Shown here piece after piece: positions 44,462-51,987 of a DNA stretch of 64,000 nucleotides. A program made the position numbers and the translations under genes. Location of the stretch: positions 1 to 64,000 of the forward strand of contig JADKIA010000015.1 of NCBI GenBank assembly GCA_016721465.1, given 5' to 3'. The notes beneath the pieces were generated by a model that had not been told where the DNA came from, searched no databases, and saw only the letters and a list, made by a program, of their open reading frames with translations. How positions within the stretch are numbered: the first letter of the stretch is position 1; the number at the start of each line of letters is the position of its first letter. Source of the stretch: Ideonella sp. GTDB taxonomy: Bacteria; Pseudomonadota; Gammaproteobacteria; Burkholderiales; Burkholderiaceae_C.

Positions 44462-46594
44462 ATGGACACGCGCACGATGAAATGCCTGCTGACGCCGATT
44501 GCCGCGGTGTTCGCCGCTTGGCCTGCGATGGCGCAGACCACCTCCGACCTCGCAGGGGGCAAGCAGGTGGTCGAGGTCACGGCGTCCAAGCGCCCTCAAT
44601 TGCTGATCGACGTTCCGTACTCGATCACCGCGATCGGCGGCAGCGAGATCGCCGACCGCGGCGTCACCGACATCCAGCAGATGCAGTCGGTGGTGCCGTC
44701 GCTGTTCATCAACCAGAACGCGCCGGGCGCCAGCCGCATTCAGATGCGCGGCCTGTCGCAAGGGGTGGGCTACGGTGCCGCACTGGTGGGCACCTACCTC
44801 GATGAGATCTCGTTGAACATGCCCGATGCCCAGCGCTCGCTCGATGTGCCCCTGGTGGACATGGCGCGCATCGAAGTGTTGCGTGGCCCGCAAGGCACGC
44901 TCTACGGCGACGGCTCGATGGGCGGCACCATCCGCTTCATCACGCGGGCGCCGCGCCTGGACAAGTTCGAGGGCAGCGTCGAGGCCGGTGTCAGCCAGTT
45001 GAGTGGCGGACAGACCGGTTGGCGGGCCAATGGCGTGGTGAACGTGCCGCTTTCGACGGGCGTCGCGGGCTTGCGCCTGGTGGCGGGCCATGAAGATCTG
45101 CCGGGCTGGGTGGACAACAGCGTCAACGGCGCCAAGGACATCAACAGCGCCAAACGCGACTACCTGCGGGGTAAGCTTCTGGTGAAGCCGACTTCGAATG
45201 TCGACGTGACGGCGATGTTCTTTCACACTGAGACCGACACCAAGAACAATTCGGGCTCGCGTGCTGACCGCACCATTGCGTCGTACATCGCTTCGCCGAC
45301 CAAGGACAAGACCGACCTCTTCAATCTGGTGGTGAACGCCGACCTGGGCAGCGTGCGATTGGTCAGCTCCACCGGCTACCTCGATCGCAAGATCGACACC
45401 ACTGCCGAGTTGACTGCCGTTTACGCCGGCGTGCCCTTCAAGGCGCTGATCCTGCCCAAGCCGACCTCAGGGGGAGCCTATCGGCAAGACATGTCGCAAA
45501 AAGTCACGACACAAGAGCTGCGCCTGGAATCGGACGACAAGGGGCCACTGACCTGGACGGCAGGAGCCTACTACCGCAAGACCGACACCCACTCCGTGAC
45601 CTCGGACGTCTGGACCGATTCGACGCTTCGCCTTCAAGGGGGCTTCGACGGCACCGGTCCCACCAACGTGAACCAGACCGCCTTATTTGGTGAACTGACC
45701 TATGCCTTGTCACCACAATGGTCGCTCACCGGCGGCCTGCGCTCGTTCAAGGAGAAGGCGGAGAACGTGGGGTCCAAGCTGCCGTCGGGGTTTGCGCCTC
45801 CAGGAACGCCTTCGACCCTGTACAACGACCATGCGGAGTTCAGCGCCACCACGCCGCGGCTGAACCTGCTGTGGCGCTATGCCCCCAAGGGCGCGCTCTA
45901 CGCAACCGCCTCCAAAGGCTTCCGCAGTGGCGGCTTCAACGCCACGCAAACGCCGCGCAACTACGGTCCCGAGGACATCGTCAGCGCCGAGATCGGCAAC
46001 CGGGGTTCATTGTTCGGCGACGCCCTGCAATATGAAGTGGCCGCGTATCACAGCCAGTACAAGAACGTGCAGGCGCAGGACCTGGCCCCCGGCTGCACGC
46101 CCGCGACCTGTCAGGCGCTCACGGTCAACTCCGGCAAGGCCTCGGGGCCGGGTGTGGACATCACGCTCTCTGCTGCGCTCACCCAATCCCTGACGCTCGA
46201 CGTGGCGCTGGGTTACTCGGACCTCGTCTATGACGTGAAGACATCGGAGCGCAACCAGGGCGATCCCCTGAACTTCATCCCCAAGAAGACGGCTTCGGTT
46301 TCGCTGAACCAGCGCTTCAACTGGGCGCCCGGCTTGCCCGGCATGGCCCGGCTGGACTACCAGCATTCCGATCCCGTGAAGTTCATCGTCCGCAATCAAG
46401 GTGTGAATGTCAGCAGCAACAGCATCGACACATTGAACGCGCGCATCGGGATGGAGATGCCCGCCTGGCAGGTCTACCTGGAAGGAAAGAACCTCACCAA
46501 CTCGAATGGCGTGACGTTCCCGGGCATCTTCGGGCTGCCGGACTCTCGCGTCGCGCCGCGCTCGATCGGCGTGCTTGCGCGAGCCCAGTTCTAG
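44462..46594 (+). CDS. TonB-dependent outer-membrane receptor
   Basis: 710 residues, intact. The signal peptide LLTPIAAVFAAWPAMAQ leads to a TonB-box-like start (VVEVTASKRPQ), a plug domain (DVPYSITAIGGSEIADRGVT, SRIQMRGLSQG, ARIEVLRGPQGTLYGDGSMG, GTIRFITRAP) and a 22-strand-type barrel ending RSIGVLARAQF with the usual terminal Phe. It is distinct from the receptor at 25.6 kb. The next gene (D-carbamoylase type) follows after 17 bases and is probably co-transcribed, so the imported compound may be a substrate of that pathway. A palindromic operator lies 43 bases upstream. The ligand cannot be read from sequence. Confidence 0.9.
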   Translation: MDTRTMKCLLTPIAAVFAAWPAMAQTTSDLAGGKQVVEVTASKRPQLLIDVPYSITAIGGSEIADRGVTDIQQMQSVVPSLFINQNAPGASRIQMRGLSQGVGYGAALVGTYLDEISLNMPDAQRSLDVPLVDMARIEVLRGPQGTLYGDGSMGGTIRFITRAPRLDKFEGSVEAGVSQLSGGQTGWRANGVVNVPLSTGVAGLRLVAGHEDLPGWVDNSVNGAKDINSAKRDYLRGKLLVKPTSNVDVTAMFFHTETDTKNNSGSRADRTIASYIASPTKDKTDLFNLVVNADLGSVRLVSSTGYLDRKIDTTAELTAVYAGVPFKALILPKPTSGGAYRQDMSQKVTTQELRLESDDKGPLTWTAGAYYRKTDTHSVTSDVWTDSTLRLQGGFDGTGPTNVNQTALFGELTYALSPQWSLTGGLRSFKEKAENVGSKLPSGFAPPGTPSTLYNDHAEFSATTPRLNLLWRYAPKGALYATASKGFRSGGFNATQTPRNYGPEDIVSAEIGNRGSLFGDALQYEVAAYHSQYKNVQAQDLAPGCTPATCQALTVNSGKASGPGVDITLSAALTQSLTLDVALGYSDLVYDVKTSERNQGDPLNFIPKKTASVSLNQRFNWAPGLPGMARLDYQHSDPVKFIVRNQGVNVSSNSIDTLNARIGMEMPAWQVYLEGKNLTNSNGVTFPGIFGLPDSRVAPRSIGVLARAQF

Positions 46595-46611
46595 AGCCGA
46601 GCGGGCAAGCG

Positions 46612-47547
46612 GTGGGTCGCGTCATCACGATCGCGGCCGCGCAACTCGGTCCGGTCCCCCGCGCCGAGCAGCGGGGGCCGGTTGTTGCCCGCATGGTCGC
46701 GCTCATGGAGCGGGCGGCGCGCGTTCGAGCCACGCTGGTCGTGTTTCCGGAACTGGCGCTGACCTCGTTCTTCCCGCGCTGGGCCATCGACGACGATGCC
46801 GAACTGGACAACTTCTTTGAAGCCTCGATGCCCGGCCCGGAGACCCAACCACTGTTCGCGGCGGCGCGCCGGCTTGGATTGGGTCTGTGCTTTGGCTACG
46901 GAGAGCTCGCGAACCGGGCCGGCAGACTTCAACGCTTCAACAGCTCGGCCCTGGTCGGACACGAGGGAGGCTTGATCGGCCACTACCGCAAGGTGCACCT
47001 GCCAGGCGACCGTGAGCCGCAACCCGGATTCGAGTACCAGCACCTCGAGAAGCGCTACTTCGAGAGCGGCGACATGGGGTTTCCGGTCTGGCGCGCGTTC
47101 GGCGGGGTCGTGGGCATGTTGATCTGCAATGACCGGCGCTGGCCCGAGGCCTGGCGGGTGCTGGGTCTACAGGGCGTGGAGCTCGTGCTGGTGGGCTACA
47201 ACACGCCGCTTCGAAATCCCGAGGCGCCGGAGCACGATCCGCTGGTGCGCTTTCAGCATCGGCTGGTGATGCAGGCGGGCGCATACCAGAATGCCACCTG
47301 GGCGGTGGCCGTTGCCAAGGGAGGCGTCGAAGAAGGCCAACCCATGCTGGCCGACACGTTGATCGTGGCGCCCTCGGGTGAGATCGTGGCGTACTCGAAG
47401 ACGCAAGGCGACGAGCTTGTTGTGGCCGAATGCGACCTGGATCGGACCCAATCGTACAAGACCACGATTTTCGATTTCGCGGCGCATCGCAAGCCCCAGG
47501 CCTACAGCCGAATCACGGAATGCACCGGTGCGGTTCCTCCGCCTTGA
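46612..47547 (+). CDS. Carbon-nitrogen hydrolase, N-carbamoyl-D-amino-acid hydrolase type
   Basis: 311 residues from GTG. The nitrilase-superfamily triad falls at the D-carbamoylase positions: Glu47 (VVFPELALTSFF), Lys127 (HYRKVHLPG) and Cys172 (LICNDRRWPEAWRVLGLQG). The ICNDRRWPE block with following GYNTP is the hallmark of N-carbamoyl-D-amino-acid amidohydrolase, where the two Arg hold the substrate carboxylate. Reaction: N-carbamoyl-D-amino acid to D-amino acid, CO2 and ammonia. No hydantoinase is in the window, so the carbamoyl compound would come from outside or from another locus. N-carbamoylsarcosine as a substrate is a further, speculative, possibility given the sarcosine oxidase nearby. 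Confidence 0.85.
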   Translation: MGRVITIAAAQLGPVPRAEQRGPVVARMVALMERAARVRATLVVFPELALTSFFPRWAIDDDAELDNFFEASMPGPETQPLFAAARRLGLGLCFGYGELANRAGRLQRFNSSALVGHEGGLIGHYRKVHLPGDREPQPGFEYQHLEKRYFESGDMGFPVWRAFGGVVGMLICNDRRWPEAWRVLGLQGVELVLVGYNTPLRNPEAPEHDPLVRFQHRLVMQAGAYQNATWAVAVAKGGVEEGQPMLADTLIVAPSGEIVAYSKTQGDELVVAECDLDRTQSYKTTIFDFAAHRKPQAYSRITECTGAVPPP

Positions 47548-47609
47548 ACGACACAACCTGGCGGGCTTCGGTGGGATGGACTGAGGGGCTGACGGGCGAT
47601 CGGGCACCC

Positions 47610-48767
47610 CTATCGCAGTGTCTCCATCAAACGCATCAACAACCGGGTGCGCGGAATGATGCTGCTGATGTACAGGCGCTCTTCCAAAGTGTGCCCGCCG
47701 TCACCGTCGACGCCCAGGCCATCGAGCGTGGGGGCGATGGCGGCGGTGTAGTTGCCATCACTGCCGCCGCCGGTCTTCAGGTCGACCAGGTCGAAGCCGA
47801 TCTCGGCAGCCAGCCTCCTGGCGTGTTCGAACAGCGCCGCGATGTCCGGCGTCTTCTCGTAGCCTGGGCGGTTGATGCCGCCCTCAATGGTCAGCGTGAC
47901 GCCCTGCAAATGGGCCTTGAGGCCACGAATGCGGCGCACGATTTCTTCGCCGATCTCGGGATTGGGCATTCGGACGTCCACTTCCACCGTGGCCGTGTCT
48001 GGCACCACGTTCGACCGCGTGCCACCCTTGATCAGACCCACGCTGACGGTGAGCTCGCGCGCGTAGTCGGTCATCGCTTCCAGCGCCAGCACTTGGTGGG
48101 CAATCTCGTGGATGGCGTTGCGACCGAGGTGATGTTCGACGCCCGCGTGCGCCGCCACGCCGTGGGCCGTGACCGTGAAACCAGCAATCCCTTTGCGCGC
48201 CGTGACGATCTTGCCGCCCGAGCGGGCCGGTTCGGTGACGAGCACGAACTTCGCGCGCCGTGCTTCGCGCAGGATGTGCTCGCGCGAGGTCTCGCTGCCC
48301 ATCTCTTCGTCGCTGACCATCAGATGGCGCACCGGCAGGTGCGTCTTCAGGCCGGCCCGACCGATCTGGCGCAGTGCGGCCAGCGCCAGATAGGTGCCGC
48401 CCTTCATGTCCTCGGCGCCTGGGCCATAGGCACGGTCGCCCTCAATGCGGAACGGCAGGGGCCCGGTCAGGGTGCCGATGGGATGTACGGTATCGATGTG
48501 GCTCAGGATCAGCAGCCCCGGTCCGGCGGCGGCTTCGGGTGGGCAGTGCTTGTCGTCGATGGCCAGCAGGTGGTCGCCAAACCCATTGCGGCCGGCAATG
48601 CGCTCCACGCGCACGCCGATGGCCTCGTAGTCCGCCTGCACACGCGCTGCCATGCGAGCCATGCCCTCAGGGTCATCGGTGGGGCTTTCGATTTCGATCC
48701 AGGCCCGGATTCCGGCCAATATTTCGTCCACATCGAGGGCATGGTTAGCAGGCATTTGAAGTTCCAT
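47610..48767 (-). CDS. M20-family metallopeptidase (carboxypeptidase G2/ArgE-like)
   Basis: 385 residues, no signal peptide. Metal and catalytic residues: LLILSHIDTVHP (His ligand and catalytic Asp), YGPGAEDMKGGTYLALAALR (bridging Asp), LMVSDEEMGSETSREH (general base Glu and metal Glu), VTEPARSGGKIVTARKG and the late GLGVDGDGGHTLEERLYISS (metal His). The lid domain is GIAGFTVTAHGVAAHAGVEH. CPG2-like enzymes remove C-terminal Glu from N-acyl or peptidyl glutamates, which suits a Glu-handling region. ATG at 48767 is used; 48755 is possible. It is divergent from the lyase gene with operator E between them. Confidence 0.88.
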   Translation of the reverse strand: MELQMPANHALDVDEILAGIRAWIEIESPTDDPEGMARMAARVQADYEAIGVRVERIAGRNGFGDHLLAIDDKHCPPEAAAGPGLLILSHIDTVHPIGTLTGPLPFRIEGDRAYGPGAEDMKGGTYLALAALRQIGRAGLKTHLPVRHLMVSDEEMGSETSREHILREARRAKFVLVTEPARSGGKIVTARKGIAGFTVTAHGVAAHAGVEHHLGRNAIHEIAHQVLALEAMTDYARELTVSVGLIKGGTRSNVVPDTATVEVDVRMPNPEIGEEIVRRIRGLKAHLQGVTLTIEGGINRPGYEKTPDIAALFEHARRLAAEIGFDLVDLKTGGGSDGNYTAAIAPTLDGLGVDGDGGHTLEERLYISSIIPRTRLLMRLMETLR

Positions 48768-48798
48768 TAGAGATGCAGGCGTAGACGGTCTCGACAGA

Positions 48799-48816
48799 TG
48801 GATAGTATATTAGCCA
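48799..48816 (+). promoter_or_regulatory. Palindromic operator, site E (between M20 and lyase genes)
   Basis: TGGATAGTATATTAGCCA, 31 bases from the M20 start and 47 from the lyase start, so one site could control both. Also framed by GACA/TGTC further out. Confidence 0.6.
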
Positions 48817-48863
48817 ATGTCTCAGGTTGATGGCCCCATTGATCCACCGCAATCCAAGACTCG

Positions 48864-50255
48864 ATGACGATAGATCCCACCGCACGCACCGAAACCGACT
48901 TGCTTGGTGAAGTCAGTTTGCCGGCAGGCGCACTCTATGGTGTCAATACCGTCCGTGGGGTAGAAAACCTCACCGTATCACCCTGGCCTGTGGGGCGCGA
49001 GCGCGAGTTCGTTCGGGCGTTGGCGCTCGTCAAGAAGGCCGCCGCTCTGGCCAATGCCGAGTTGGGTCAATTGACCGATGGACAGGCCGGCGCCATCGCA
49101 GCGGCTTGCGACGAAGTGGCGCAAGGTCGATGGGATGGGCAGTTTGTCGTCGACCTGATGGAAGGCTCCGGCGGCACTTCGACCAACATGAACGCCAACG
49201 AAGTGATTGCCCGCCGGGCGCAGCAGATCAGCGCTGGGGCCGTGCATGCCAATGACCATGTCAACCGCTCCCAGTCGACCAATGATGTCTATCCCACGGC
49301 CATGAAGTTGGCTGTGCTGGCAATGGTGGGCCCCTTGGTTGCCGAACTGCATGCGCTGGCCACCTCGCTGGCTGCTCGTCGCGACGAATGGGCCGATGTG
49401 CTGCACCTCGGTCGTACCTGCCTGCAAGACGCACAGCCCATGCGCTTGGGTCATGCCTTTGGTGGCTATGCAGAGCTCGTTCGACGCCAGGCCTTGGGGC
49501 TGGAGTCGGCGAGCCGTGGCCTTCTGGCAGTGCCGCTGGGCGGCACTGCCATCGGTACGGGCTTCGGCTCTCCGCCTGGCTGGCGCGATACGGTGCTGCA
49601 TCAGCTGGTGCAACTGACAGGCCTGCAGTTCGAACCCCCCGGCGACGCCTTCGACGCGATGCAGAACCTGGATGTCTTTGCGCGTGTCTCGGCGGAATTG
49701 CGCCATGCCGCCACGTCGATGGCGCGAATTGCCTCCGACCTGATCCTGCTGTCGTCCGGTCCACACGGTGGGCTGGGCGAGGTCCGCCTGCCTGCCGTGC
49801 AGGCGGGCAGCTCCATCATGCCGGGCAAGGTGAACCCGGTTGTGCCCATGAGCCTGGTACAGATCGGCTTTGCCGTCGTCGGCAACGATGCGACGGTGGC
49901 CCAGGCGCAACAGGCTGGCCAACTGGAGATCAACCACTTCGAGCCGGTGGTCGCCAGTCGGTTGTTCGACTCCCTGCGCTTGGTCACTCGAGGCGCCATG
50001 TTGCTGCGCACGCGCTGCGTCGACGGTCTCCAGGCCGATGTTCAGGCCAATCTGGCCCACCTGAGCGCCTCGTCGGCCTTGGCCACTGCCTTGATTCCTG
50101 TGCTGGGCTACGACGCCACCAGCGTGCTGGTAAACGAAGCGCAAGCCGAAGGCCTGGCGCTGATCGATTTGGTGGACCGGCGCGGCCTGATGACACGCGC
50201 AGACGCGCTGGATCGCTTGCGTGCCGCGAGCCAAACCGTACCGGCCGCGCCATGA
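48864..50255 (+). CDS. Aspartase/fumarase-family lyase (aspartate ammonia-lyase favoured)
   Basis: 463 residues. Superfamily blocks: DLMEGSGGTSTNMNANEVIA, VHANDHVNRSQSTNDVYPTA and the signature loop GSSIMPGKVNPVVP. The opening DLLGEVSLPAGALYGVNTVR is that of the aspartase/class II fumarase branch. GGTS before NMN is closer to aspartase (deaminating Asp to fumarate), whereas NDHVN-SQS resembles fumarase, so the call between them is not firm. 3-methylaspartate or another amino acid is also possible. Its promoter region carries operator E. The sarcosine oxidase operon begins 172 bases downstream, too far to be sure it shares the transcript. Confidence 0.8.
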   Translation: MTIDPTARTETDLLGEVSLPAGALYGVNTVRGVENLTVSPWPVGREREFVRALALVKKAAALANAELGQLTDGQAGAIAAACDEVAQGRWDGQFVVDLMEGSGGTSTNMNANEVIARRAQQISAGAVHANDHVNRSQSTNDVYPTAMKLAVLAMVGPLVAELHALATSLAARRDEWADVLHLGRTCLQDAQPMRLGHAFGGYAELVRRQALGLESASRGLLAVPLGGTAIGTGFGSPPGWRDTVLHQLVQLTGLQFEPPGDAFDAMQNLDVFARVSAELRHAATSMARIASDLILLSSGPHGGLGEVRLPAVQAGSSIMPGKVNPVVPMSLVQIGFAVVGNDATVAQAQQAGQLEINHFEPVVASRLFDSLRLVTRGAMLLRTRCVDGLQADVQANLAHLSASSALATALIPVLGYDATSVLVNEAQAEGLALIDLVDRRGLMTRADALDRLRAASQTVPAAP

Positions 50256-50427
50256 GGTTTGCGAATCCGCACGCGCGATCATCGACGTCTGCGGTCTCGC
50301 CGACTTTGGCGGCGATCAGCAGCACGCCACCCGGCCCGGCGGCTTGGCGGAAATTGCGAGCGACCAACTATTCGTGCGGCATGCACAAGTTCAGGTGCGC
50401 CGCTCACGCTACGCTGGATTCACCTTG

Positions 50428-51699
50428 ATGTCCAACCCGACACCGCTGCGCAAGCGCTACTCTGCCTGGAACCTCTTGGCCGCCGCATGGCGCGGTCATG
50501 CCGATTGGGCGCCAGCCTGGCGTGAGGCCGAGCCCAAGCCGCGCTACGACGTCATCGTCATCGGCGGCGGTGGCCATGGACTGGCCACGGCCTACTACCT
50601 GGCCAAGAACCACGGCGTCACCAACGTTGCGGTGCTGGAAGCCGGCTGGATCGGCGGCGGCAACACCGGGCGCAACACGACCATCGTGCGCTCGAATTAC
50701 CTGTACCCGGAAAGCGCGCGGCTGTACGACTTCGCGTTGCGCCAGTACGAGCAACTGGCGCAGGAGCTCAACTTCAACATCATGCTCAGCCAGCGCGGCA
50801 TCGTCACGCTGGCCCACTCGCGGCACGACTTGGACGCGCAGTCACGCTGGGCCAACGCGATGTTGTGCAACGGTATCGATGCTGAACTGCTCGATGCCAC
50901 ACAGGTCAGGGAACTCGAGCCGCGCCTGAACTTCGGCGCCGATGCGCGCTTCCCGATCCTGGGCGGCTTCATCCAGCGCCGCGGCGGGTCGGTGCGGCAT
51001 GACGCCGTGGCCTGGGCCTATGCCCGTGGCGCCTCGGGTCTGGGTGTGGACATCGTGCAGAACTGTGCCGTCACGGGTTTCCTCAAGCAGGGTGACACCG
51101 TGGTCGGCGTGACGACGAACCGGGGCGAGATCCGTGCCGACAAGGTGGCGATGGCCGTGGCCGGGCATTCGTCGGTGTTGGCCGGCATGGCCGGCTTTCA
51201 GCTGCCCGTCACCAGCTACGCGCTGCAGGCCATGGTCAGTGAACCGGTCAAGCCGGTGCTCAACACGGTGACCATGTCCCCCGGGCTGGGCGCCTACTGG
51301 AGCCAGAGCGACAAGGGTGAGGTGGTCATCGGCGGCGCACTCGACCACTTCCCGTCCTACGCCCAGCGCGGCAGCTTCGACGTGATGCAACACGTGCTGG
51401 CCGCCACGGTCGAGATGTTCCCGTCGTTCAGCCGCCTGCGCTTGCTGCGCCAATGGGCTGGCATCGTGGACGTGGTGCAGGACAGCAGCCCCATCATCGG
51501 CGCCACGCCGGTGTCGGGCCTCTACATCAACTGTGGCTGGGGCACTGGCGGCTTCAAGGCCATACCGGTCGGTGGCTGGACTTTGGCCCATGTTCTGGCC
51601 ACCGGGCGCGATCACGAATTGGCGGAAGCCTTTCAGCTGGATCGCTTCCACACTGGCCGGCTGATCGACGAAGCCGCCGCCGCTGGCATTGCACATTGA
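50428..51699 (+). CDS. soxB: Sarcosine oxidase beta subunit
   Basis: 423 residues. It holds the catalytic flavin sites of the heterotetrameric enzyme, which oxidises sarcosine to glycine and formaldehyde, or methylene-THF, plus H2O2. The dinucleotide motif is VIVIGGGGHGLATAYYLAKN, followed by NTGRNTTIVRSNYLYPES. FIQRRGGSVRHDAVAWAYAR carries the His that binds FMN covalently. The C-terminus has YINCGWGTGGFKAIPVGGW. The ATG at 50428 fits the conserved start (MSNPTPLRKRYSAWNLLAAA); the frame stays open upstream but that stretch has no family similarity. First gene of soxBDAG. Confidence 0.95.
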   Translation: MSNPTPLRKRYSAWNLLAAAWRGHADWAPAWREAEPKPRYDVIVIGGGGHGLATAYYLAKNHGVTNVAVLEAGWIGGGNTGRNTTIVRSNYLYPESARLYDFALRQYEQLAQELNFNIMLSQRGIVTLAHSRHDLDAQSRWANAMLCNGIDAELLDATQVRELEPRLNFGADARFPILGGFIQRRGGSVRHDAVAWAYARGASGLGVDIVQNCAVTGFLKQGDTVVGVTTNRGEIRADKVAMAVAGHSSVLAGMAGFQLPVTSYALQAMVSEPVKPVLNTVTMSPGLGAYWSQSDKGEVVIGGALDHFPSYAQRGSFDVMQHVLAATVEMFPSFSRLRLLRQWAGIVDVVQDSSPIIGATPVSGLYINCGWGTGGFKAIPVGGWTLAHVLATGRDHELAEAFQLDRFHTGRLIDEAAAAGIAH

Positions 51700-51714
51700 G
51701 GAGATGTCCCCGTG

Positions 51715-51987
51715 ATGCAACTGACATGCCCCTTGTGCGGCCCACGCGCCGAGAACGAGTTCCACTGCGGCGGCACCACCGCCATTGCACGGCCGCCACT
51801 CGATTGCAGCGATGAGACCTGGGGCCACTATCTGTTTTTTCGCGACAACCCCAAGGGTGAGCACGCCGAACGCTGGCGCCATACGCATGGCTGCGGCCAA
51901 TGGTTCAACGTCTTGCGTGACACGGTCACACACGAGGTCAAGGCGGTGTACGGGATCACGGAGCTTCGGCCGGTGTCTTCACCATGA
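51715..51987 (+). CDS. soxD: Sarcosine oxidase delta subunit
   Basis: 90 residues. The small zinc-binding subunit has an opening CPLCGPRAENEFHCGG and a later WRHTHGCGQWFNVLRDTVTH, giving the Cys/His set that holds Zn. The ATG at 51715 is directly preceded by an in-frame GTG at 51712, which is a possible alternative. The stop overlaps the soxA start as ATGA. Confidence 0.93.
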   Translation: MQLTCPLCGPRAENEFHCGGTTAIARPPLDCSDETWGHYLFFRDNPKGEHAERWRHTHGCGQWFNVLRDTVTHEVKAVYGITELRPVSSP

